Positions 52,137-64,000 of a DNA stretch of 64,000 bases are shown here, in pieces. The position numbers and the translations under genes are program-made. The notes beneath the pieces were generated by a model. It was given only the letters and a program-made list of their open reading frames with translations. It did not search any database and was not told the origin of the DNA. Each line of letters starts with the position of its first letter. Within the stretch, counting starts at the first letter, position 1. The stretch lies in the NCBI RefSeq assembly GCF_030247185.1, contig NC_080572.1, positions 39,099,383 to 39,163,382 of the forward strand, written 5' to 3'. Source of the stretch: Malaya genurostris. Its lineage: Eukaryota; Arthropoda; Insecta; Diptera; Culicidae.

Positions 52137-54710
52137 TTGAACTGCGCAATAGTCTCGAAACAGTCATTTGCGAAATTGAAAACTATCGATACAATTAGTA
52201 CACAAATCGGAGAAATGGAACAAGTGGAACAGCAGCAAGCTGTAGCTCGACTGATTATCAACAGTAGCATCCCTTTTCCGGAACCGTTGAAAATAAACAG
52301 AAACCTCCGGGAAAATGTCAATATATGGAAGGATGAGTTCGAAACGTATCTTATCGCATCATGAGTTGAGCAGCTGGACGAACAAATCAAATTGGCGAAT
52401 GCAAAAGTTTTTACAACTGTCGATGCCAGGTCGGGTTTTTGGCAGGTGTTTCTCGACGAAGAAAGTACGAAATTAACAACTTGTTGGGCACCATTTGGTC
52501 GTTTCAAATGGCTTCGTATTCCTATGGGAATAGCTCAAGCACCCGAGATTTTTCAGTTAAAAGCGCACGAAGCAATACAAGGACTGCGAAACGTACGAGC
52601 ACTAAAGGATGACTTCATGATTTTCGGTTGTGGTGATATCGTAGCGGTAGCAATGGTTGTTCATAATCAAAAACTACAAGATTTTCTGCGACGAATGGAG
52701 GAAAAAAATTTAAGGCTCAATCCAGAATGCCAAGATAGCGTGAGATTTTTTGGTCATATTCTAACGTCATCAGGTATTAAACCAGGTCCGTGGAAATGGC
52801 GAAATCAACAGACGTATCTTCCATGCAACGTTTTCTTGGAATGATAACATACCTAGCTCGGTATTTTCCAAGCCTCTGCTCGGTAGCCGAACCTTTGCGA
52901 AGACTGGCGTACCAGAAAGAACCATGGGTTCGGTCAAGTGAACAAGAAGAAGCCTTCGTTATTTTGACTCCAATAAAGACAGCGTTAGCAGCGTGGGACT
53001 CGGTGCTGTGCTCCTTCAAGAAGGGCAGCCAGTCGTCTACGCGTCAAGGAAAGCCTTAGTGCTACTGAGCGTCGCTATGCACAAATCGAGAAAGAAACCT
53101 TGGCGATCTTGTTTGCTTGTCGCAGATTCGAAATATACATTCTCGGCAAACCTGTTGTGGTACAAACTGATCGCCAACCACTTATCAAAATCTTTCAAAA
53201 ATCGTTGACTGAAGCACCACTAAGAATCCAAAGAATGATGTTGAGTTTACAGCGGTCCCAGATAGCTTTGAGGTTCACTCCAGGTAAAGAGGTCATCATA
53301 GCTTAAGCAGTGTGCCTAAAAATATATTATATTATTGAAAAAAGAGGTCATCATAGCAGATATTTTGTCAAGAGCAACCATTACACTGAGTGATGTAGGC
53401 AACTGTGATAAATCTATGCACTAGACGTAGAGCATATAATCATCACGGAACATCTACCCATATTGCACAAACGAATGGATGGAATACGATCAGAATCCCA
53501 ACAAGATCCGGAAATGCAAGTGATTGCCGGCTTCATTATCAACGCCAGAAAGATACGAAGAAGTGCCAGCAAACATGCAAATATAGTGGAAGTACAAACA
53601 CGAACTAAGCACCGTGAATGGACTAGTTTTGCGCAACGATCGGATTCTGATTCCTCGAAATTTCCGAAAGGAAATTCTTGAAAAGTTACATCGATCTCAT
53701 TCGGGCATCGAAGCCACCACTAAACTTGCTCGAGACACAGTGTTTTGGCTCGGAATAAATGATCAGATAAAGCAGCATGTTCAACATTGCGATACTTGCG
53801 CTAAATATTCCCAAAATCAACAATCACAGCCTATGTAGACTCACTAGATCCCGTTGTACCCGTACCAGAAAGTTTCAATGGACATCTGTGAGCATCAAAC
53901 TGGTAGTCAGAAGCATGTATATCTTATTACAGTAGACCATTACTAAGATTATTTTGACATTGATGAATTGAATACTCAAAGCTTAGCAGCAATTATTCGT
54001 ATATGTAAGCGTAATTTCGCTAGATTTCGGAAACCACAGGAAGTGAGTAGCGATGGAGGTTCCCAGTTCATGAGTGAAGAGTTTGGGCATTTTTCCAAGG
54101 TTTGGAGATTCAAGCACAATGTAGCTCCGTACCATCTACAGGCGAACGGGAAAGCCGAGTCGGCGGTAAAAAAAGCGTTAAAAAAGCGAATGATTCGAGC
54201 CAAGACTTCTGGGAATTACTCCTTCAATGGCGAACTACCCCGAAAACAGAAAGCTCCCCTGCACAAAGACTCTTTAATCGGCGAATTCGCTGTGGTATTC
54301 CAATGATTGACAAAAAATACTTGCCAAAAATTGTGGAAGGAGTGATAGAGCAAATCAGAAACAATCGACAACAAGCAAAATTATATTATGATCGTAAGGC
54401 GCGATCTCTTCCACAGCTTGAGACAGGGCAGCCTGTTTTTGTAAAACTGAAGCCAACGGATAAGGAATGGCAACCAGAATCGGTAGTAGTACCGGTGAAT
54501 GACTGTTCCACGATCGTAGATGTAGAGGGTCGTGAATATCATTGCGACAACACAATGTTGAATCAAGTTCCGGCCGGACCCTCACAAACGAAACAAGCCA
54601 AAACGACGTGCTGCGATTCAGGAACGCTGCAGCCTGTCACATTCAGCAAATCACCAGGGAACGTGCGTTCAGAATATAATGAACGTACACGCACAAAACG
54701 TGCTATCTAA
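52137..54710 (+). pseudogene. Gypsy-type gag-pol pseudogene
   Basis: Gag start: SSIPFPEPLKINRNLREN and DEFETYLIAS (to 52364). After a stop RT begins at once with KVFTTVDARSGFWQVFLDEE, FGRFKWLRIPMGIAQAPEIF and a decayed catalytic box (KDDFMIFG in place of YxDD). RNase H: GLGAVLLQEGQPVVYASRK (52993-) in one frame, then LFACRRFEIYILGKP and QTDRQPL in another. A 38-bp insertion lies at 53303-53340, then ADILSRAT. Integrase: HRSHSG ... HCDTC zinc-binding region (53690-53800), VDHY, EVSSDGGSQFMSEEF, and NGKAESAVKK, so the D, D and E of the catalytic core are visible across frames. C-terminal KARSLPQLETGQPVFVKLKP. The protease and most of gag are gone. It would have encoded a polyprotein for reverse transcription and integration but cannot now. 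Confidence 0.85.
53303..53340 (+). mobile_element. 38-bp insertion flanked by a 17-bp direct duplication
   Basis: AAAGAGGTCATCATAGC occurs at 53286-53302 and again at 53341-53357, with 38 bp between them (TTAAGCAGTGTGCC then an AT-rich tail). The coding text of RNase H resumes in register with the second copy. The insertion brings a TAA stop. Confidence 0.85.
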
Positions 54711-54790
54711 ACACCGAAAAAGTTATCTTGATAATCAATTGTTTTAGAAGATAGGGCCATACAGATCTGAATGAAAAAGAAGGAGATGTT

Positions 54791-57339
<2,549 letters not shown>

Positions 57340-57665
57340 GTGATTGTTATTTTGATCCGAAAACATCCGATATTTGGTCAAATTCCCTATTTGCTGTATT
57401 AAGCATACGTCTCCACATAACTCGATCCATGGCTGCTCGTCGCCAGCCAATCAAGGCACGTATGCTTCTGAGATCACCCTCCACTTGATCGATCCACCTT
57501 GCTCGTTGCGCTTCTCTTCTTCTTTTACCAGTCGGATTAAATGCAAGAACCAGCCAATCGTAGACGTCCGATTTTAGCTGTCCGTACGATGGGTGGTTCT
57601 CCTAGAAGCTGTTGCAATTCGTGATTCATACGAAGTCTCCACGTTCCGCACGGAGAACCCTTCGA
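57340..57665 (-). pseudogene. non-LTR retrotransposon ORF2 extreme C-terminus
   Basis: Minus translation: RRVLRAERGDFV, then after a frame change RMNHELQQLLGEPPIVRTAK and IGRLRL, then AQRARWIDQVEGDLRSIRAL and AAMDRVMWRRMLNTA. These are the standard C-terminal phrases (WxDQVExDLR, AxDRxxWR) of many insect LINE ORF2 proteins. It is a dead, 5'-truncated fragment, of the same type as 13680-14140. Confidence 0.8.
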
Positions 57666-59241
57666 TCATAAAATTGCGATATCGCAGTTTTTGATTTTTG
57701 CGATAGTTGATTTAACTAATTTCTTTTTGATTCAACCAATATGGTTTTTAATTTGCATATATTCAAGTAGTTGAAAAATATGTTGTTTTGAATGCTGTCA
57801 AATGCCGGAGACAGTTGAAAGCAAAATAATAATCGCAATGCAAAATCAACAACTTTTTTAGTTGAAATCTGTTCGCGTCGCTTCAAAATGTCAATGAGAT
57901 TGATGTTCAAAGCGTTTGGTGAAATTGTGTTCATTCGATTTGAGAAATTTATGATAACAAGTGTTTATCCAGCAGCGGTGTTGTGATAAAGTTAACAAAT
58001 TAGAAAATTTTAATGAATGATCATCTCGTAATCTCTCAGGTATGCGCAAAAATTTTATGCTTCAAATTCAATGGATTTACTTCCAGCAGACTGTTTTACT
58101 TCCAGCTGTTTGATACCGATGATGATGTTCATGCATTAGCAATAAAACGCTTTTTGACATGAATTTAATTTATAAAAGTAACGAGAGCGAAGGGTTTCAA
58201 ACACACAGAACGCGCTGTGATTGAATGGCGCGTTTGAATTGCCGTCGCAAAATTTCAATTCCCAGCGGTTGATGCACCCAAGCTCATATAAATTGACTAA
58301 AATTATATGTGCATAACGTTGGTTAAGGTCACTTGAAATCACTTGACATCTTTCTTACACACTTCCTGACACTCTGTCTTCAAGTTCTTGTCGTTTTTGA
58401 AAACCTTCCCTATTTCCTGGAGCTTGCCCTTCATAATGGCACGATGACTGACAGGAGTGTTCTAGTTCTAGATGCATAATTTATGTCAGTTTTAAAATTT
58501 AAATCTAGAAATTATAACAAAATAAACTGGCAGCCCCAGCAGCGTTTTATCTGTGTTTCAAATATAGAAAAAATAGAACGGCAATGTATACCAGTTTTAA
58601 ATTTGACAGTAGAACTGGTCGAATAAATAAAACTAAAACGGATTGCTGGGGATACGTTTGTTTCAGTTTCATTTACATTATAGACCACCCATATGAATCT
58701 TGCAGCTGCTGAATTTGCTCTTAATTTGCTCTAAATGATTTTTTAATCCACTGGACTGGAAACACTGAAAAAATCTTGCAACAATATTCTAATCACAGAC
58801 CTTTAGTAAAAATTGCTTCTGTGTAATTTCTTTTTATATTTTCACTCAAAGAAAATACCCCAATAAAAAAATTAAATACTTTGTTAAATGAAATAAGTTT
58901 ATCTCAAAGATATTCATACTTTCGCTGAATTGCAATTACTACATCACTTGCTATTACTTTATTTTCAGAGCAAAATAGATCCAAATAACTTTCCATCCGT
59001 CGAACTTTAAAATGGGCCGCAGTTTTACATATATTTAACTACTTGATAAAAAATAACCGCTCGACTGTCAAATTTTAACTAAAACTTCAAATAATTCGTA
59101 GGATACTCCATTCTACTTAGAATGGAAAAAGGAAATAAATTTCAATCGTAAAAATGCTGACGGGTAGCCAGTTCCACGTATATTGAAAATACGATTCACA
59201 AAATTAACAACAAAAAATTATTTTATTGAAACGCTGAACTG
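57666..59241. other. no gene seen
   Basis: 57700-57960 has paired TTGATTTAACTAATTT / AACAACTTTTTTAGTTGAAA words that may be arms of a decayed palindromic MITE. The rest is AT-rich without coding signal. Confidence 0.4.
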
Positions 59242-60110
59242 TTTTGCTTTTCTCATATATAAAGATTATACAATCACTTGAAAATCGACTAGTAAAAATT
59301 GGCCAAGTGTCATATGTCATTCCTCTCAGTTCGTCAAGCTGAGCAATGTCTGTGTGTGTGTTTCTCGAAAATGACTGAATCGATGTTGACTAACTTAGAT
59401 TCAAATGAAAGGTCTCGTGATTCTACACGGAATTCCTGAATTTCATCCGGATCCGACTCTCGGTTCCGGAATGATAGAGTAAAGTGTGCTAAAAATTGTG
59501 TACAGCCATTAAAAAAGTCGAAACGAAAAATGTAAAAAGTTTTCTAAATTGGTCTTGAAAGTATTCTAATCGGTAGCCGTTATCAGTAGGCAGGCAAACA
59601 AACCGAATCCGGTTATCCTGGTTCCCGGTTTTCGAATAACGTCGGCAGATAATAGTCATTTACTCGAAAAAGGATCTCACTTACGGTACGGTATTCCTAA
59701 TCTTAGGTTCAAATAAAAGATCTTATGCTCCTTCCGAAAATTAAGCATATTTTTCGGATGCAATCAAAATCGTCGTTTAGAGTACGATATCAAAATCGTA
59801 TTAAATCTTCAAAATTTGAATAAAAACTAGTAGAGTTTGTAGGTCATGTTAGTTAATGGCCATACGAACCAACTTCGATTATACCGGTTCTCGGGTTCCA
59901 GTGCCCGAAATAACTACAATAGTGGAACTCACTTCGTTTTCTCATGGATGTTCATTCTGTATGTTATACCAGATAATGCACAAACAATCTCTTTGGTTTA
60001 TTTTAAGAATCGAGGAGAAATATTTTTAATAGTATACCACAGTATTATATACGAGAATGTGATTGACATGAGAAAAGCATCATCACACCACTAGATGGAT
60101 TAAAACAGGT
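59242..60110 (-). mobile_element. 150-bp-unit TIR element, apparently full length
   Basis: The low-coordinate end is TTTTGCTTTTCTCATATA and the high-coordinate end ATGAGAAAAGCATCATCACA plus CCACTAGATGGATTAAAAC, so CTTTTCTCAT / ATGAGAAAAG form a short inverted repeat. Between them come ATCGACTAGTAAAAATTGG, a GTCATTCCTCTCAGTTCGTC phrase, a TG-repeat and degenerate ~150-bp units (CCGACTCTCGGTTCCGGAAT). No coding capacity. Confidence 0.65.
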
Positions 60111-60264
60111 TTTTGACTATTTTATTGAGCGTAAACATATGGTAACAGTTTAAAGCTATGGTAGGATTATTTTGCCTATTCGTCACTAATGGCGCTACTT
60201 GTTGTCGTGCACGGTCCCTATAACCACTTGAACGATTTTGATGAAATTTTGCATATGTAAACAT

Positions 60265-62185
60265 TTCATTTGAAAAATCATAGTAGAAGTTGAAGAAACA
60301 GTTTTTATTCTGAGGTGGTAAAGTTGATCTTAATTTTTTGTGCGAAAACAAACGTTTATTTAGAATGAGGCATAATACTTGGTTCAATACCATTTTTCAA
60401 ATGCCCGGAAATAACAAATAAAGTAGCCACAATAAATGGTACTCTATCGCAAAACATTCTAGTTTTCGAGAAATCAACATTACATTGGTTTCTGTTTAAA
60501 AAAAATGTTGATCCGGAAAAAACTAACCTTACCCAATTTCACACATTTCTGAAGTTTTTCCATGTTTGATCGTAGTTTACATAAAAAAAAGTAGTAGTAA
60601 TCTCTTTGAAATCGATTTTCTTCTATTCCGAGTTTACTTTTATTGCTGATATCTATTTGTACTATTGAATAAACAAAAAAAAACGCAAGTCACTTCTGCC
60701 GATATGAAAATTTTACGGAAGAACCCTTCTTTTCTTGGATTCATTACCACAGACTAACAGACAGGACACTCAAATTAGATTATTTAACCATATAAACGGT
60801 CATTTCGAATATTTCTTTAGTTGGGACAGTACTCGCATATGTCATGATGGCGCCACGTTACCCTATCAAATACATCCTGTCTGTCATCTAGACTGTGTTT
60901 ATTTTTTTCATTTATCAACCGAGTTGCCATTCATACAGAATTACCTGTAATGTATTGATTTGTATACCTCCATGCGAATTTCATGCAGGATACAGATTAA
61001 TTACATATTGCCAAAACTATATACAGAATTTTGCCTACTTCTCATCCTACAACGCAATACAAAATCGAACCCGTTTTGTTACAATATTTACTTGCTTCTG
61101 GTCTTAATTTCGGATGAAAATTACCAACACAATCAAAAATAGTCTAGATGAACAACGTTGAGTAAAATAAATGTTTACTTTCCAACATCGTTAAAAAAGT
61201 TAAATATATTATCAACGTACTCCAATAATTTATTGTGACGATTCATTATCGAATATTTTGATGAAATCAGGCAACCCTGTAAGCAGCTGATCGGTGTTGA
61301 CAAACGAGGGGAAACCAACTAGTAAAAAACCTTTTACGTAACACAAGGGGTGTACCGATAGTAAATAGTTCGCGCAGTACAATATAGGTGGAACCAAGGA
61401 TGGCTTTTATCGTATCAAAGAATGCTCACTCGCAACTTTTCCACGATTAAATCAGTGCCATCAAAGAGAATCGGAAATCATCGCAACAACAAAAAAACCG
61501 GCATGGTACATTTAACATAGAATAGACACTAGTGCGAGAGTGAACCGTCTGAGAATCAACGGCTAGCACGCTGCTGTGGGGATTCTCTCTGAAGCAACAA
61601 ACGGTCGCTTATTCTCGTTTCGCGATCCGATTCTGTATGGGCAGTTGATAATTGCGATAGAATCATTTTACTATTGCCGCTTATTCTAACTATGTGCATA
61701 TAACCTTTGTATAAGTTGTGTCTATGAAAATGTCTGTGAATGCTGCACACAAGGGTTTTGAAATATTGCAACCTAGTATGAGAATCATCAAGTTGAATCA
61801 TCGATTCGATTTTCTGCGATAATTGTCAACTTGCGATTCTCTCTTGGTAAATTCCACACAGCGGCGATCATTATCAGACTGAAATTTTTTTTAAAGGCCA
61901 TGAAATACTCAGAGTATGAAGTGGAGCGAAGAAATGTAGAAAAATTCTCTCGAGGTTCATGCATTGAGAGACTCGAATTCTTGTAGCATCTTCTACCGGA
62001 TTGAAAATGTTGTATACAATATAGATAAAAATCTAGCAGCTTCTGTCAAATTTTCAGCAATCACCAACACTGGGTGGAACTAGTGCATCACGAAAAATGA
62101 TTTTTATAACAATTTACTCATACTGTCATGTCTGTTAGTCTGTGTCATTACTACCGGTTATTCAGTTTTGCGACAATGCGCCAAT
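60265..62185. mobile_element. MITE-A, copy 3, left-truncated and split
   Basis: From TTTCATTTGAAAAATCATAG (60266) to 60747 the text follows MITE-A copy 2. It resumes at 62152 with TACCGGTTATTCAGTTTTGC and ends GACAATGCGCCAAT at 62185. The gap is the nested element 60748-62144. The left TIR is missing; the element at 59242-60110 lies just outside. Confidence 0.78.
60748..62144. mobile_element. CACAGACTAACAGACA TIR element with 7-bp TSD
   Basis: The left end CACAGACTAACAGACA (60748-60763) and right end TGTCTGTTAGTCTGTG (62129-62144) are a perfect 16-bp inverted repeat. TCATTAC precedes (60741-60747) and follows (62145-62151). An internal third copy of the terminus, inverted, lies at 60877-60898 (CCTGTCTGTCATCTAGACTG). 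The 1397-bp body has no recognised transposase; the longest frames (60735-60950, 60895-61107 +; 61556-61801 -) have no domain. Confidence 0.85.
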
Positions 62186-62780
62186 AGGAATATCTTTTTG
62201 CGACCTTTGCGCTTTGGATAAATCACGAATACGCTACCATCTCTTGGTCGTGCAACTGTCATATTAAGTAAATTGTTTTCTTTTATACATATCTTAATCT
62301 GCTGAGTGCTCCGAAATGGGAAATTGACGAGACAAAAATATTTTCTCTATTGAATTTTGTTTGGAGTTGGTGTCTTCACAAAAGTTGTTTGTAATCAAAC
62401 TGCGCGTTTTTTATGTGAATAGAATGGTTCATTTTCGGATTTAAACTTTTGAATCTAGCTTTCTTAATTGAATTTAAAAGTGATTGCACTCCGCTGCAAA
62501 CTTGTTGTGTACCTATTACTTAACTCTTCTTTTGATCGAGTTATATCAATTTCATAGAGTAAAAGTATTATGTCTCTTTTTCTGTTCTATCTTTTATATG
62601 AGTTGTTCTACGAGAGTTTTCGAGGGAGTTGACAATCTATTTGTTTTTAATATAAGGTATCATAAAAGTTATGATTGTTTTTTCATCAAAAACTAGTCAT
62701 CCTAATATCAATATTCAATAGATTTCAGATTAATGAATACAAAATCCTATACGGTTTCCGAAAGGTAGTAAACGTTTATT
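62186..62780. other. no gene seen
   Basis: AT-rich; the frame at 62484-62696 has no domain. Confidence 0.4.
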
Positions 62781-63190
62781 GCACTAACTTTTCTCGGATA
62801 CAGCTGAACCGATTTTCATAAACTTAGATTCAAATGAAAGGTCTTATGGTTCCATACAAAATTCCTAAATAATTTTTTTTTCATACAACTTTCGGTTCCG
62901 GAAATATGGGATAGAATGTGCAAAAAATTGATCATATAAGTGCTCCAATTTTTCTAGGAGATGGCTAAACCGATTATCACAAATTTAGATCCAAATGAAA
63001 GGTCTTGTGATTCCATACAAAATTCCTGAATTTGGTTTGGATAAGACTTCCTGTTCCGGAGTTATGGGGTAAAATATACATAAAATGAAAATATGCGTAC
63101 AAATTTTCAAATAAATGATCTTATGGTCCTTTACAAAACTTATGGAATTCACCTGAATTCGACTTCAGGTTCCTGTATTTTAGGATGATT
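62781..63190 (-). repeat. 150-bp-unit repeat family, about three tandem units
   Basis: Units open near 62790 (CTTTTCTCGGATACAGCTGA), 62950 (TTTTCTAGGAGATGGCTAAA) and 63100. Each has an AAATGAAAGGTCTTrTGrTTCCA-like phrase and a GGTTCCGGAnnTATGGG-like phrase. Same orientation as 45250-45920. Confidence 0.7.
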
Positions 63191-63629
63191 AGAATAAAAA
63201 TTCCAATTTCAAATTACTTACTAGCTTTTCTCAAAGATGGCGTAACCAATTTATGCAATCATGAATGTAAATGAATAATCCTATGGGGCGAACGAAAAGC
63301 TAAAAAAAAATCTGAACTGACCTCAAAACGGCTTCGTTTGATAGTCCACAGAAAGAAAAGATGAAACTTACACGACATGTAAACCGATAGTACTATTAAA
63401 TAGACATCAGTTGAAACGAAAATCTGATTTAAAACCATGATTGATGTAAAATTACATTGAAATTCATTTAGTTTTTCAATGAACAAGACTGTATATTTAC
63501 AAACCGCTTCGTTTTGTAACGTAAATTTCCATTCAATTGCCTGCTCCAAATATGTGCATGAAATAAACAATTTGATTGCGACTATCCTGGTTTTCAGAAT
63601 TCAGTGGTCATATTTTCCCAAATGGATCT
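63191..63629. other. no gene seen
   Basis: AT-rich between two repeat blocks; the open frame at 63259-63570 (minus) has no domain. Confidence 0.4.
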
Positions 63630-63900
63630 CAGTTACTTTTCTCAGCGATGGTTTGACCGATTTTCACAAACATAGATTCAAATAAAAGGTCCTGTGGTCC
63701 CATATGGAATTGTTGAATTTCATCCGGATCCGACTTGCGGTTCCGCAATTTTAGGGTAAAGTGTGTTAAAAATTGTATACTATCACTTAAAATACAAGAA
63801 ACAAAAAACATTTAAAAAAGATTCTAAATTGACATCAAAATTACTCTAATCGATGGTCATTATCAGTAGACGGTCAAACAAAGCGTTTCCGGTTGTTCTT
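63630..63900 (-). repeat. 150-bp-unit repeat family, one unit and tail
   Basis: TTTTCTCAGCGATGGTTTGA, AAATAAAAGGTCCTGTGGTC, GAATTTCATCCGGATCCGAC and GGTTCCGCAATTTTAGGG. The tail GTCATTATCAGTAGACGG matches 59578-59594. It runs towards the window edge. Confidence 0.65.
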
Positions 63901-64000
63901 TCAAGAATCAAGCATAGTGATTAAGTGATTAAGCGAGCTTAATTCAATTTAGAAATGCTATGCAATCATTGTGAAGACCAACTTTTGCACCGAATCTTTC

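Larger units (their letters stand above)
52130..54790 (+). mobile_element. Gypsy-type LTR retrotransposon, internally deleted, LTRs not found
   Basis: A gag start is followed directly by reverse transcriptase, RNase H and integrase in the Gypsy order. A purine-rich tract (AAAAAGAAGGAGATG, about 54775-54789) follows the last frame, as expected just before a 3' LTR. The LTRs themselves could not be paired, so the copy is probably truncated or decayed. Frame breaks are frequent. Confidence 0.8.

Noticed and set aside
53286..53357. CRISPR-like repeat-spacer
   Set aside because: Only two repeats, eukaryotic LTR element context; a target duplication explains it.
57640..57655. CGTTCCGCACGG as a third end of the 20864-23881 TIR family
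   Set aside because: It reads through as LINE ORF2 text (VLRAERGDF) and is not the same 12-mer in either orientation.

Overview
The window looks like nuclear DNA from a dipteran insect, most probably a culicine (Aedes-like) mosquito. It is AT-rich, has short spliced exons separated by long introns full of transposable elements, and carries a Feilai-like tRNA SINE, jockey-type LINEs, a mariner remnant, a Gypsy-type LTR element and many MITEs. The species cannot be fixed from sequence alone. No rRNA gene, functional tRNA gene, CRISPR array or bacterial operon was seen.

The one confident host gene is on the + strand, 37397-49797. It is a five-exon OTUD7/Cezanne-family deubiquitinase of 994 codons plus stop. 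Exon 1 is a UBA-like domain, exon 2 a Gln/His/Ser-rich linker, exons 3-4 the start of the OTU fold, and exon 5 the GDGNC catalytic motif, the catalytic His, a basic linker and two A20-type zinc fingers. Splice phases join perfectly at all four introns (3457, 262, 62 and 5635 bp), and an AATAAA lies 302 bp past the stop. A TCAGTC initiator with a matching DPE at 5305-5338 is a candidate promoter for this or another transcript, but no 5' exon could be proven.

Region by region. 1-4.8 kb: TIR elements nested in one another, one of which holds a small spliced C2H2 reading frame, plus two copies of a 560-670 bp MITE and a hAT-type MITE with an 8-bp target duplication. 4.8-8.2 kb: unique sequence with the promoter candidate. 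8.2-12.7 kb: a nest with a TA-flanked CACACTTA element and an ACAGGGTGGCAAGTGA element that swallowed a jockey remnant, a SINE and a hAT MITE. 12.7-18.7 kb: a Feilai-like SINE, a non-LTR fragment and a near-complete but dead jockey-like LINE on the minus strand. 20.9-23.9 kb: a TIR element split by a 1.8-kb poly(A)-tailed retro-insertion with a 21-bp target duplication. 24-31 kb: degenerate repeats. 32-36 kb: a second jockey-like LINE holding a SINE, a hAT MITE and a dead mariner. 37.4-50.1 kb: the OTUD7 gene with repeat-filled introns. 50.5-54.8 kb: a poly-G hAT MITE and a deleted Gypsy-type element. 56.2 kb: a (TA)n microsatellite of about 250 bp. 57-64 kb: a LINE tail, a TIR element built around ~150-bp units, and a 1.4-kb TIR element nested in a third MITE copy.

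The mobile elements do not form a pathway. Together they record successive insertions into and around one signalling gene. The most novel-looking items are the intron-containing C2H2 reading frame inside the CACACTTA element, the 1.8-kb retro-insertion of unknown parentage, the CACAGACTAACAGACA element, and the two A20 fingers in the deubiquitinase.
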